Made by a program: the position numbers and the translations under genes
Shown here: one piece after another, positions 1-11,328 of the stretch
How positions within the stretch are numbered: the first letter of the stretch is position 1
Layout of the letters: every line of letters starts with the position of its first letter
The notes under the pieces: generated by a model
The model's database searches: none
What the model saw: the letters and a program-made list of their open reading frames with translations, nothing else
Told to the model about the DNA's origin: nothing
Source: Macrotis lagotis
Taxonomy: Eukaryota; Chordata; Mammalia; Peramelemorphia; Peramelidae
Assembly (NCBI RefSeq): GCF_037893015.1
Contig: NC_133662.1
Span: 273,603,214 to 273,667,213 of the forward strand
Reading direction: 5' to 3'
Length of the DNA: 64,000 bases

Positions 1-408
1 AGATTTTGAAGTAGCCAACCAATGGTTAAAATTGAATGCATTCTTAAATAACTTTATAAAGTTCAAATCCAGTTACTCTATTAGATATTAGTTATAAGAA
101 CAGGCTTAATTAAAAGATGAAATCTGAATTTCCTAGTCCCAGAAAAAGTTATCTTCCCCTTTTCTTTAATTGACCATGAGATTTCTCAATCAATCTGCCC
201 ATTTCCCCTTCCCCCTCCCAAGGGTGGGATTTTCTCAGCCCAGCTAATGTCTTTAGGGAGTGGGGCTTGGAATTGAAAACATGGTTTTTGCCCAACCCCC
301 CTCATCCCCAAATCAGGAAGAAGGCATGGCAGTCCCCTGTTTTCTAAAACAAGTTTTGGGGGAATCTTGGCCTTCCTGCAGTGAAGCCTCCATCTGAGAC
401 ATAGTTCT

Positions 409-582
409 TTTTTTTCTTTCTTTTTTTGGGGGAGGGGGTTTTGCAAGGCAAATGGGCTTTAAGTGGCTTGCCCAAAGCCACACAGCTAGGTAATTATTAA
501 GTGTCTGAGACTGGATTTGAACCCAGCTACTCCTGACTCCAGAGCTGGTTCTTTGTTCACTACGCCACCTAGCCACCCCCCT
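409..582 (-). mobile_element. WSINE1/Mar1-type tRNA-derived SINE
   Basis: The antisense SINE runs from a T-rich stretch through the conserved core (ggcttgcccaaagccacac, then cacctagccacc at the head). The flanks carry a 14-bp target-site duplication, tgagacatagttct at 395-408 and tgagacataattct at 583-596, with one mismatch. This confirms LINE-machinery insertion with the tail at the low-coordinate side. Confidence 0.9.
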
Positions 583-596
583 TGAGACATAATTCT

Positions 597-1231
597 AAAA
601 AAGAAAGATTTTCCTTCTCCTTCCCCCCTCCCCCTGTGGGGGGGTGGGGCTGGGGCAGAGAATGAGAGAGAGCATTTCAAAGAGAAAGAGAGAAAGAGTT
701 CTACCCAAAGGTAATTTCTAGGAGCTCAGGTGTTTTGCTTCTATTCTAACTTCTTCCAAGGAGCAAGCACACAGCAAGTTTTTCCCCATATTTTAATTCT
801 CATCAATTTATAGGTAGGCAAATATGTCAATTGGACCTACACCAAGCATCCTTCCTTAACAACCCTCACTCCACAGTGGGGTGTAAACTAAACACATCTC
901 AGAACTGTCATTTCTCTGGTCAGTCTGAAAACAGGGCAGGCCTATACCAGCTACTGTGAAACACCACATGGGATCAGCTTAGCTGACTCCTCACAAAACT
1001 CAACTTTTTTACTATTCTAAAAATCTAGGATCTGAAAAAAAAGGGATATTGCATCTCACTCATGGAGCTCGATCCAATTTCCCAGTCTGGGCAGAGAATT
1101 TTCTCCTGGCTGGCTTGCCATTTATGTAGCCGCTGGCTACTTGAGGTCAGTGCTGCCTATGAGGAATCATTATTCAGACTCGGGAAAGCAAGGGTGGAAA
1201 TAAAAGAAAAATTCATTAAAAAGACATAGGC

Positions 1232-1288
<57 letters not shown>

Positions 1289-2040
1289 AGCCAAGCAATG
1301 TGGCTGGGCCACAGTTTGGTAGAGAAGACTGGCCCTGAGCTGGAGTCAAGCTCAGGTTTTTATGCCTTGCCTCTCATCTCTCATCCAGAGACCAAAAGAT
1401 GAATTCCCTTTCTCTTACTAGACCAAGAATTAGGTAAAGTCTAAGGAGATCAGCATATAAATTTTACATTAAACAAGAAATCAATGGTTAATGGGGATCT
1501 CCACCCAATTTGAGCAGCCTTTAAGATTACAAATTGTTTCTGTTACAATCATAATAATCTACTTCAAGTCAATTTACATCTCAAGAGTAGGTGGTAGTCA
1601 ACCCCACCCAATTTCTACATTCACAATTCTCTTCATCTTTCCCTGCTTCATTTTCATGTGCAGTCCTTCTAAGTATACTCTCTCCCTCAGTCTCTGTAGT
1701 ACTCTAACTATATCCCACCCCAACCAAAGTATGGAGTATATTCTCTCCTTTTTCTCTTTGGTATGCCAACTATGGACATACAACTCTCCTCAACCAAAGT
1801 AGCAAGTACACTCTTTCCCTCTGTCCTTTAACACCCCAAACATGGTACTAAAACCCTTTTCAACTAAAGCATGAATTAAGATAAGATTCACTTCCAAATC
1901 TCTTTATGTCCAACAATTCTGCCCCTATTGTGCTATCTATGAACCTCTAAGTAGCTAGTAAAGTCACTTCTGATTTAAATATGTTTAGAGTCTCTAAGTA
2001 CTCTTAAATATTGGAATACCTTGAAGGTCTCTCTTAAGAA
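597..2040. other. No gene recognised; (AG)n tract and undiagnosed AT-rich DNA
   Basis: I see no exon, RNA gene or clear repeat family here apart from the AG microsatellite. The stretch at about 1070-1210 (a CTTTTATTTCCACC-like text on the minus strand) has the feel of an old LTR end. I could not find a partner or clear boundaries, so it is left unassigned. Confidence 0.5.
1234..1286. repeat. (AG)n microsatellite
   Basis: About 26 uninterrupted AG units follow the text cataggcaggg. An uninterrupted tract of this length is expected to vary in length between individuals. Confidence 0.97.
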
Positions 2041-2041
2041 C

Positions 2042-2612
2042 TTTAACATTGATTGTAAGGCATGGGAGTCACTGGCACAGGACCTACCCAGCACAGGGTG
2101 CCCTCATCAGAAAGTTCTATGAATAGGGCAGATTTGAAATAGCTCAAAGGAAATGTGAAAATATAGAGTAAATGCCTCAGGTTTTCATTCACTTGGACTA
2201 TTTGTGCCTGACCTGGGATGGAGCATTCTGAACTCAGATTGGTATGATCAGCCACAGTCAGACACACTAATTTATCTTGGAGGGTAGCTAGGTGGCACAG
2301 TGGGCAGAACACTGGCTTTGGAGTCAGTAGGGATGAGAGTTCGAATTATTAGTTGTATGAACTTTGGCAATTCACTTCACCCTGATTAACTTGCATCCAG
2401 GACCATCTCCAGCCATACTGATTCATATCTGGCCACTAGAACCAAGTGGCTCTAGAGGAGAAAGTGAGACTGGTGACTTAGCACAGCCATCCTTCCTGAA
2501 ATGGCATCACCTCCCTCATTTCATGGTCTTCTTTGAAAATGAAGAATAGTATTATAATTTGTCTTAAATATAGGGATGTCATTTTGGTCTTGAGAACAAA
2601 GGAGAAGAATCA
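2042..2612 (+). mobile_element. RTE (BovB-like) LINE 3' end, split by a SINE
   Basis: The text around 2195-2275 (ggacctatttgtgcctgacc-like, then gatcagccacagtcagacac) matches the 3' end of the copy at 48720-49615 over its last 240 bases. It ends with a gatgtcattttggtctt block at about 2574-2592. A Mar4-type SINE interrupts it at 2281-2553, flanked by taatttatctt and taatttgtctt. Only the non-coding 3' tail is present. Confidence 0.75.
2281..2553 (+). mobile_element. Mar4-type SINE (tRNA head, RTE-like tail)
   Basis: A tRNA-like head (ggtagctaggtggcacagtg) is followed by a tail with gaccatctccagccatactg and ggagaaagtgagactggtga. It ends in the RTE-type text cttctttgaaaatgaagaat. It lies inside the RTE LINE end with an 11-bp target-site duplication. 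The same organisation occurs at 20946, 30345, 39553 and 56168. Confidence 0.85.
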
Positions 2613-2689
2613 TGTTCTTTATATTATATATTATTTATATCATATTCCCCAACCTTTGACTTGATTTTAACTCTTTGTTAAGGTAGTTA

Positions 2690-3170
2690 TCTGCTTCCAG
2701 GGTGGAGGAAGAATTGTCCCAAGTTTTGGGGAGTATTTATAGCTGTTTTCAGTGATACTTCTAGGGAACTGCAAGTTTTCAATTCTTCCAAGGTGGCATG
2801 ATCTAAAGAGAGGTTTTTACTACTTTCTTGGCCTGTGCTCTGGTCTATGGGTGACCACAAGCACTCCTTTCTGCCCTGCAACTGTGAGGAGGGTTCCCCC
2901 AGTAACCTTTGGCAGCATGTTCTGTTGTGCTTCTTTAATTCCTGGAACTGTGATCCAGATCAGATGATAGCCAGAGCAACAGAATCCTGCCTCAATGATA
3001 GTAAAGAGATTTGGGTAATCCTGTAATCTTCTGACTGAGAGCTCCAGAAGCAGTTGACTCAGGGGCTTCAGGGCTGCTCCTGGTTTGCTGGGGTCCAGTC
3101 TGCACGACTGAGGCTGGGTCTATGCTTCACTCTCACCGCAGTGTGGCAGAGTTAGAATGTATCTAATTGA
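2690..3170 (-). mobile_element. Antisense fragment of a HAL1/L1 5' untranslated region
   Basis: The reverse complement of 2690-2890 aligns by eye with 10178-10380, the 5' UTR of the plus-strand HAL1-type element. Shared blocks include the text around agatcatgccaccttgga and attgaaaact. No ORF1 is attached, so this is a 5'-UTR-only remnant. Confidence 0.7.
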
Positions 3171-3489
3171 TACCTTCGTGCCTATATGTTTTCCTTGCCC
3201 TACTCATTCTGATGAGCACATGGAAGTGCGCAGTCATATACATGAACCTCCTTGAGCAGGCACATTTGTGAAGAGCAAGGATCCTATTTCAACTGGGAAC
3301 CACATGGGGCAGGCCAGGTCTAATCTCAGGTCTTAATCAGGTGGGGTCAGTTCTTTTGTTTTACACTCACATGCCTGCCTTATAGGCACCAACACAGGCA
3401 GACCCCAGTTTTTGTAATGTAAACTAACCATCTCCCTTTACATTCTTGTGGAACACTCCCCACATTCCTTATACCTTCCTAACACAATT

Positions 3490-4320
3490 TAAATGAAAGC
3501 TATTTGTTTTCTGGGTTGGTACTGGTAGATTGTCCAGAGGTCAGGATAAAGGCTCTGTAGACCTTCAGTTTGGTAGGCAGTATAATATCTCTTTTCTTCC
3601 AGGATGTAGGGTGTGTTCAAGGAAGACTAGTACCTTTGGTGTGAGGGCTGCTGAGCCCTCTTCAGCGCTTTGATGTCCACTTGAGCCATCTCTCATGTGG
3701 CTCCAAGAAGCTGTAGCAATGCACAGTGGCCATATCCCAGTAAACTGTTTCAGCAGGTGGGCTAAACCAGATTGAAGGTGACAGAGGGAGTCTCAAACTC
3801 ATCAGAGTATTTGGGGTCTACTCCAAGCATGCATGGTCTTTCCACTGGTAGAATGGGAGGAGGATTACAATTCCAACTGCCATGAACCAGCTGAAGCAGA
3901 TGCTGTGGAGCACTTAGAGCTTGTTTAGATATTGAAGAGGCCAAGATCATCCATTGCATTTAGAGCTATCCCCAGTTGTCTTGTCTTGCTATGCTGGATC
4001 ATGATGACTTTGGATGAGAGTGAGGTGTATTTGTGCAGCTCTACTTCATTTAAATCTAATTTATGCATGCAACAAAAGACATCACTCGTAACCATTCCTA
4101 ACAGTCCTGTGGTGACAGGCAAGTGATGAAGCAGCAGGTGCTGATACACTGGAAGCTGTAATCACAACCCTGCACAAAGGTGGTTCAGGCCACAGGGTCA
4201 TTTCTCCACTGAAACCAGCAGTGGGATTCGGTACTCCTTTGGGTGACTAAGCAGTCCTTTTAAGGATCCCACTGCTCAACTTCTGATGAGAGGAAGGGAT
4301 TAGCCTGGTGTAGAATTGTA
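3490..4320 (+). repeat. Probable old RTE/Mar-type composite repeat
   Basis: The part at about 3945-4105 resembles the RTE-derived tail of Mar4 SINEs (gaggccaagatcatccattg, then a degraded gatgactttggatgagagtg). The text before and after it reads like a long marsupial interspersed repeat, but I cannot fix its family or ends. No host gene is visible. Confidence 0.4.
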
Positions 4321-5282
4321 TTCCAATGCATTGCCTTGGCATATGGATTCAGTGTCACCATGATTCTCAAGTTCTTCCATGGGTCTTTTCTTCAGTATTC
4401 ATTGATGAATCTTTTTGTGTGGTGTGTGGAGAACCCTTCGGATCTCTGGGCTTTCAAAATCCTGGTAAGGTCTGGATTGGTCATGCATTGGGAAATTGTA
4501 ATGACTCTTCAGGGTGCCAGGTACCACACAGATCATCCAACTTGCGGAAGGCACTTTAAGTCCAAATACAGAAACGTTCCACTTGCCCACCAGGAGCAAG
4601 TCTCAAAAGGTTCAATTTACTCACATTAAGTAGCATAATACCAGCAATGTTTCTGAAGGCCTTGCTAATACCATTATCTTCATTATAGATGACACAAGGT
4701 CGTTGATGCTGGAAATGACAAAGGTTTCTCATTTTGCCCTTATCAGCTCACATACACTGAGAAGTATAGACCTTTTTGATGTCATTCCATGCTGCTTCTT
4801 ATGCAGCAAAACTGCTTCCTTGGTCTTCTTATAGCCCTCTATCTTCAACCACTAGAGGAAATTCTGAAATTTCTTCAATTTGATGACCTTTTGACATGAC
4901 CAGTGCTTGCAGGGAAGAGGCTGCCAAAGCAGAGCAGATGGCATGTCATTTTTGTGTTGTATTCACTCTGCAATGCCAATGGCACCAAGTTTTGGTAGGA
5001 GCAAACATGTGACCTCCTCAGCACATATTTCCAAAAACACCTTGGCCAGAAAGATGAATACATCCACTCCAAACATGAGGAATTGAAGCAACAGTTCTGC
5101 CATTTCTCTAAGACTCAGCACTGGTCTGATGACCTGCTAATTCACTGATGTAAGATTGTCAGTTATTTTTTTCTCAAGATGGTATGAACAAAGTTCACAA
5201 TATCTGGAGGAATTGGAGCCTTTGCCAGATACTTCCCCCTTTTTTTGGAGTACATGGATATCAAGGGGTATATACAAGCCAT
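4321..5282 (-). pseudogene. RPL4: Processed pseudogene of ribosomal protein L4 (RPL4)
   Basis: RPL4 encodes a 60S-subunit protein. This intronless minus-strand copy starts at ATG 5282-5280 (MAC then PLISMYS, like the RPL4 N-terminus). It continues through PDIVNFVHT and SELAGHQTSAESWG to a region near 4400-4500 reading LKSHYNFPMH, SPEIRRVL and KKIH, which are RPL4 landmarks in order. About eleven residues are lost after residue 15, and the frame is broken by several shifts and stops. The 3' end stops near residue 330, with no C-terminal lysine-rich tail, poly(A) or 3' UTR. It is a dead retrocopy that lost its 3' end after or during insertion. The identification is secure; the exact low-coordinate boundary is not. 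Confidence 0.88.
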
Positions 5283-5616
5283 GGCCAGCACTGGACAGTA
5301 AGAACCATACTCCTCTCTGTCTGATGACTCCCATTGGGGGGGGAAAAAAGCCCCTTCATCATTTCTTTTTTTTTAACTGTTAAAAGTTTAATTTATTAAT
5401 AGTGGACAATTTTAAGTCAGTTTTTAATTAAAATGTTAATTTTTTAAAAATTTATTTATTCTCATTTTGTACAAATGTTTTTTTTACATTAATAAAATAT
5501 TCTTGTTTACAAGTAAACCAAATACCCCTCCTCCTCCATGAATATAGACTTGCTTGGGCGAAAAAAGTAAAGGGGAGAGAAAAAAATTAAAATTAAAAAA
5601 ATAATAGTAATAATTG

Positions 5617-6315
5617 TAGGTATGGCCAGGTGGTGCAATGGACCAAGCACCAGCCCTGGAGCCACGAGCACCCGAGCCCATATCCAGCCTCGTAAACCCA
5701 ACAATCATCCAGCCGTGTGACATGCAAGTCACCCGATCCCCACTGCCCTGCAAAAACCAAAAAAAAAAAAAAAGAAAAAAAAAGACCCAAAATAAAATAA
5801 AATAGTAATAATAGTAGGGGTGGCTAGGTGGCAGACAGAGCATTGGCCCTTGAGCCAGTAACACCTGGGTCCAAATCTGGCCCCAGACACCCAAAGATCA
5901 CCCTGCTATGTGGCCCCAGGCAGGCCATCCAGCCCCACTTGCCCTGCACCCTCCCCCCAAATAATAATAACAAAAAATGTGCTTGAGTCTTTGTTCCAAC
6001 ACCAACAACTCTGTCAAGGGTAGATCTCATTCTTTATGATAAGTCCATCACAAAAGTTACTTCCATATTTTTCCACCATTGCCATTGCTGATCGCAACTC
6101 CCTCCTTTCTTATTTCTCCACTACCATGTACTCTATTTTCTCTCTCCTTTCACTGTGACTCTGCTGTAGGGTCGCTGAGTGGCGCAGCAGACGGATCCCT
6201 GGTCCTGGGGCCAAGAAGCCCTGAGCCCCCATACCACCCCTTAGGCCCAGAATCCATCTGGCCCTATGGTCCTGGACAGGCCTTCCAATCCCAGCCCCTT
6301 GTAAGAAGTAAGAAA
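5617..6315 (+). repeat. Three diverged SINE-like units inside the HAL1 3' region
   Basis: Units at 5617-5758, 5817-5955 and 6169-6315 each follow the WSINE plan: a GGTGGC-type head, a middle built like gagtcaggagtacctgggtt, and a tail ending CCTTGCA or similar. All three are plus-strand, antisense to the HAL1. Compared with the clean copy at 52382-52522, each shows by eye about a dozen T-to-C changes and few C-to-T changes. They are probably part of this HAL1 family rather than three fresh insertions. Confidence 0.65.
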
Positions 6316-6890
6316 GAAAATGTGTTATATCTGGCCACTCTCCCCCCCATGGTCCATCCTCTCCTCCTTTATTCACATCCCCACCCCTTCCCCCTGCTCC
6401 CCACTCCTTTTTACTCCAGATGTCTATACCCCATTGAGTACATATGTTGTTTCCTCTCCTAACCATCTCTGATGAGAGCAAAGGTTCCCTCATTCCCCCT
6501 TGCCTCCCCCTTCCATATCATTGCAATAGCTCATTGTAATAAAAAAAATCTTACGTGAAATATCTTGGACTATTCCCCCTCTCCTTTTTCTTTCTCCCAT
6601 TCCATTTCCCTTTTTTTCCTATTGACTCCATTTTTACACCATATTTTATCTTTGAATTCAGCTTTCTCCTGTGCTTCAACTATAAAAGCTCTCTCTACCT
6701 GCTCTATTAACTGAGAAGGTTCATATGAGTATTATCAGTGTCATTTTTCTATGCAGGAATACATGCAGTTCATCCTCATTAAGTCCCTCATATTTCCCCC
6801 CTCTCCTCCAATCTCCATGCTTCACCTGAGTCCTGTATCTGAAGATCAAACCTTCTGTTCAGCTCTGGCCATTCCTGAAATTCCCCTGGT

Positions 6891-7886
6891 TCATTGAAAG
6901 TCCATTTTTTTCCTTGGAAGAGGACATTCAGCCTCGCTGGGTAGTTCATTCTTGGCTGCATTCTAAGCTCTTTTGCCTTCCGGTATATTGTAATCCAAGC
7001 CCTACGAGCTTCCAGTGTAGTTGCTGCTAAGTCCTATGTGATCCTGACTGCAGCTCCATGATATTTGAACTGTGTCCTTCTGGCTGCTTGTAATATTTTC
7101 TCTTTGACTTGGGAGTTCTGGAACTTGGCTATAATATTCCTAGGGGTTGGTTTTTTGGGATCTCTTTCTCTGGGGGATTGGTGGATTCTCTCCATTTCTA
7201 TTTTGCCCTCTGCTTCTAGAATATCAGGGCAATTTTCCTGTAGTAATTCTTTGAAAATGATGTCAAGGCTGTTTTCCTGATCATGACTTTCAGGTATTCC
7301 AATAATTTTTAAATTCTCTTTCCTAAGTCTTTTTTCCATATCAGTTGTTTTTTCAATGAGATATTTCACATTTTCTTCTAATTTTTCATTTTTTTGGTTT
7401 TGAAGTATTGATTCCTGATTTCTGGTAAATTCATCAATCTCCCTGAATTCTATTCTTTGTCTGAAGGATTTGTTCTCAGAGAGTTTTCTTATCTCTTTTT
7501 CCATCTGGCCAATTTTGCTTTTTAAAGCATTCTTCTCCTCAATAACTTTTTGAACTGTTTTATCCATTTGACCTAAGCTGTTTTTTAGCATGCTATTTTC
7601 TTCAGCATTTTTTTGGATTTCCTTGACTAAGCTGCTGACTTCATTTTCATGTTTTTCCTGCATCTCTTTCCTTTCTTTTTCCCAATTTTTCTTTCACCTC
7701 CCTCATTTGATTTTCAAAGTCTTTTTTGAGCTCTGTCATAGCCTGAGCCCAATTTCTGTTTTTCTCTGAGTCTTTAGATATAGGAGCTTGTGCTTCCTCA
7801 TCTTCAGACTGAGTATTTTGATCCTTCTTGGTCTCATTTGCAAAATATTTCTCAATGGTCTTCCTTTTGTTTCTCTGCTTGCTCAT
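6891..7886 (-). pseudogene. L1 ORF1p (RNA-binding coiled-coil protein), lightly broken
   Basis: L1 ORF1p forms trimers that coat LINE RNA. The frame opens at 7886 with MSKQRNKRKTIEKYF and runs through a charged coiled coil rich in heptads of E, K, L and I. It then enters the RRM and C-terminal domain: the text ENLKIIGIPE and the PRNIIAKF segment are ORF1p landmarks. It ends with PRMNYPARLN and a stop at 6891-6893. The frame is interrupted once by a shift near 7650 and once by a TAG near 7034 that probably replaced CAG. The protein would be about 330 residues, close to the usual L1 ORF1p length. Confidence 0.85.
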
Positions 7887-8641
7887 TTTCCCAGCCTGAG
7901 ACTGGTTTTGGGGTGCTTCCTGAGCTTTTGGGACACTCCCACAAGGGTCTCAGTGTGTGAGGCTCTGTCCTCCCTCCTGGTCTGTGAATGACCATAAGTG
8001 CTCCCCTCTGCCACAGGGTTGAGGTGGGGGGGCCCTGCTGTTCTATGGGGGGGGGCCTAGACTGCAATCAGGATCTGAATGTGGTCAGAGCCCCAGAGTC
8101 CTGTTCCAGGGGCAGAGGACCAAGCTTGCAGTTTCTCTTCACTCCCCTCCCTCAGCTCAATGGGCTCATGCCCTGGGGGCTCCTGCTTACCAGCTCCGCC
8201 TGCTTCTGTTTCTGGCTCTGGGCTGCAGAAAGACCAAGCTGCTCCCTGTGTGCCGAGGGCTGGGTTGCACTTGCTTGCTCTGGCAGAGGTCCCCCGCTGT
8301 TCCCCCACTTTGTGCCCAGTGCTCCTTGGGGTGCAGATCAGGAGACTCCCCCGCTGCTGTGAGCTGAGACTCCCAGCACCCTGGGGCTGCCTCCAGGAGG
8401 CTGAAGTTCTTTCCCTCTGGTGGGCCACCCCTCTGGCTGGCCGCCTCTCTGACCTGGGAGCAGAGCCTTTCTGCTCTTTTCCAGGTTACCTTGAGTAACT
8501 GCCTCACTGGGTCCCTTTGTGGGTTCTGTCTCTCGGAAGTTTAGTTAGAGTCCTTAGCTGAAGGGTTTTATCAGAGAGCTCCTAAGACTAGATCCCTTCT
8601 TGTCACCATTTTGGCTCCCCCCCTCCCCTTCATCATTTCTT

Positions 8642-9090
8642 ATAATACAATGATATCCTATTTCATTCATATACCATGATTTGCTCAGTCATTCTCCAAT
8701 TGACAGGCATCTGCTCAGTTTCTAGTACTTGCCATCACAAAAACAGCTACTATTAATATTTTCTTTCTTTTTTTTTTTAGTAAGGCAATGGGGTTAAGTG
8801 ACTTGCCCAAGGCCACACAGCTAGGTAATTGACTGTTTGAGACCAGATTTCAACTCAGGTACTCCTGATTCCAGGGCTGGTACTCTATGTACTGCATCAC
8901 CTAGCTGCCCCTTACTATTGATATTTTCACACATGGGTCCCTTTTCTCTTTATTTGATCTCTTTGAGGCATAATACTAGTAGAAGTATTTCTGGATGAAA
9001 GAATGTGGACAATTTAATAGCTTTTATGCCATAATTTCAACATACTTTCCAGATTGGTGGACCACAACCAGTTTATTTCATGAAAGTTTA
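8642..9090 (-). mobile_element. Old L1 3' end (ORF2 C-terminus), antisense
   Basis: The texts ctcagtcattctccaattga and tttctctttatttgatctct are the antisense of the L1 ORF2 C-terminal region seen better at 43276-43971. The HAL1 at 5368-8624 inserted into its low-coordinate side, and a WSINE interrupts it at 8764-8912. No reading frame survives. Confidence 0.7.
8764..8912 (-). mobile_element. WSINE1/Mar1-type SINE
   Basis: The antisense copy has the T-run at its low side and the head text cacctagctgcccc at its high side. The target-site duplication is tactattaatattttc at 8748-8763 and tactattgatattttc at 8913-8928. Confidence 0.88.
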
Positions 9091-10020
9091 GTGATTTTTT
9101 TTTTATATCAGGGTAAATTTTAAGCTGTTTTTTAAAGAGAGAAATAATTTTAGAAAGAAATGTTTAAGTAAAAAAAAAACTTGTGTATATAACTTTTGTG
9201 TGATTTAGAGAAGGTCTGATAAATTGAATTTGTAAGGTAATTTATTGCAATAATTTGATGGTATTGATAACAATTATGACCAATCCTACTAAGCTTAGTG
9301 AGATTTTATTGTTTGAGGAGAAAGCTTCTTTGGGACCCTGAATATTCTTTTTTTGAATTTCATTTTTAGGCTTTTTGTGTCTCCAGAGCAATCTTAAATA
9401 AATGCTTTAAGGAAAACTTTAAGCCAAGAGAAGGACTCACCTAAACTCTCCTCCGAACACTTTTAAATATCTTTAATGACTCTAAACACATTCTAGAGTG
9501 ACAGAAATCACAAAAAGATGAGATAAAACAATTTTCCATCCCAAGACAATTTAGAAGGACAGCAAGAAAGATCTGGCACCAAGATAAAAGAGGAGCCCAT
9601 GGCAGCACAGGCCCTGCCAGCACAGACAGAACCCCAGCATACCAGGAGCAGGCCTGGGGAGATTCAATCAGGGGGTCGAAGAAGTGGTTTCCAGACCTCT
9701 CAGCCCACAGTCCCAAAGACAACTTAGAAGGTCAGCAGGAAAAATCAGTCCCAGCTGGGTGAGAGAGGTGCACAATCCAACACAGACCTCCCCAGCAAAC
9801 CTGGAGCAGGTCTTGGGAGCCACTGAATCACCAATGGCAGCACCTGTTACAGATATCTCAGCCCACAGATGGTACAGGGGCCAGAAGGAGATTACACCAC
9901 TGAGGCAGAATTCTATTGCTTTATTCATATTAGAATCCAGGTTACAGTCCTAGGTGGGCAGTTCCAGGGTGAGGAGCATCACTAGCTCACCAGAGCTTGT
10001 GACCACAGAACAGGAACCTT

Positions 10021-11028
10021 TCACAGTTTTTCTTGATAATTTCTTAAAAGATGGTATCTAGGCTCTTTTTTAAAAATCATGACTTTTAGGTCATCTGATA
10101 ATTTTTATATTTAAATTTTAAATAAAAAAATTAAAATAAATTTTAAAATTTTAAATTAAATTAATAATTAAATTTTCACACAGATCCAGGGCAGAAAGAG
10201 TGCTTGTGCCACTCCAAGACCAGAGAACAGGCCAGGAGAGCGGTAAATACTTCTCCTTAGATCATACCACCTTGGAATTGAAAACTTATGGGTCTCTAGA
10301 AGTATCTCTGGAAACAGCTGCACAAAACCCCTGAAACTTGGAACTGTACATCCTTTATCCTGGAGGCAGAAGCCTACTTTTAAAATCAAGTCATATGCTG
10401 GGAAAATGAGTAACTAAGAGAAAACAAAATCTGACTATAGAATGTCACTATGGTGATAGGATCAAAACATATACACTCAGAAAAAGTCAAAGTTCTTATA
10501 TCCAAAGCCTCCAAGAAAAATATGAATTGGTCTCAGACTATGTAAAATCAACAGTGGTAGGGGGAAAATCGGAAAAAGTAATGTGTGATGCAAGAAAATT
10601 ATGAAAAACAAGTCAACAGCTTGCAAAAGGAGACCCCAAAAAATTCTAAAGAAAAAGCAGACTAGGTCAAATGGAAAAAGAGGTACAAAAAGTCAATAAA
10701 TAAAAGAAGCATGATTAGAATTAGAAAAATAAAAACAAGGTACAAAAGTTCACTCAAGAAAATCATTCCTTAAAAATTAGAATTGAGCAAAGGAAAGCTA
10801 ATAATTTTAGGAGAAATAAAAAAACCCAAAAGAATGAAAAAAAAACTAGAAGACATATCTCATTGGAAAAATAATTGATCTGGAAAATCCATATTATTTT
10901 TAATTTAAAATTTATTTTAATTTTTTAATTTAAATTTTAAATATAAAAATTATCAGATGACCTAAAAGTCATGTTTTTTAAAAATGAGCCTAGATACCAT
11001 CTTTCAAGAAATTATCAAGGAAAACTGC
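10021..11028. repeat. Near-identical inverted repeat with arms of about 140 bp
   Basis: The left arm (about 10021-10175) is the reverse complement of the right arm (about 10890-11028). They share the text ttatcagatgacctaaaagt and agcctagataccatctt, with about four mismatches in the best 90 bases. The spacer is about 710 bp. The right arm is collinear with HAL1 ORF1; the left arm interrupts the 5' UTR, so the left arm is the transposed copy. Confidence 0.8.
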
Positions 11029-11312
11029 CCTGAACCAGAGGGTAAAATAGAAATTGAAAGAATTTACCAACCATCTTTTAAAAATAAGCATTGAAAGCCA
11101 AAATGAAAAATTCCAGGGAATATTATAGTGAAATTCGAGAGCTTCCAGATCAAGGAGAAAATATTGCAAGAAGCCTGCAAGAAATACTTCAACTATTGAA
11201 GAGCCACAGTCAGGATAACACAAGATTTAGCAGCTTCTACATTAAAAAATCATAGGACTTAGAATATGATATTCTTGAAGGCTAAAGAGCTTAGTTTACA
11301 GTCAAGAATCAA

Positions 11313-11328
11313 CCCCCCCCCCCCCCCA
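11313..11328. repeat. Poly(C) tract
   Basis: An uninterrupted run of about 15-16 C lies inside the HAL1 ORF1 remnant. Confidence 0.95.

Larger units (their letters stand above)
5368..8624 (-). mobile_element. HAL1-type LINE (ORF1 only) with intact ends
   Basis: The insertion is flanked by a perfect 17-bp target-site duplication, ccccttcatcatttctt, at 5351-5367 and 8625-8641. The 5' end reads ggggggagccaaaatggtga on the minus strand, an L1-type start. It has a GC-rich 5' UTR of about 740 bp (7887-8624), an L1 ORF1 (6891-7886) and a 3' region of about 1.5 kb. It ends in a short A-run next to the duplication. ORF2 (endonuclease and reverse transcriptase) is absent, so mobility must have come from an L1 in trans. 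It inserted into an older antisense L1 3' end. The 3' region carries three SINE-like units in opposite orientation. The clean duplication suggests it is younger than most elements here. Confidence 0.85.

Noticed and set aside
1070-1210. Possible old LTR end
   Set aside because: Only a weak impression from text like CTTTTATTTCCACC. No second copy, no clear ends.
1491-1802. 103-codon plus-strand frame
   Set aside because: Low-complexity C/T-rich DNA with no family resemblance; chance.
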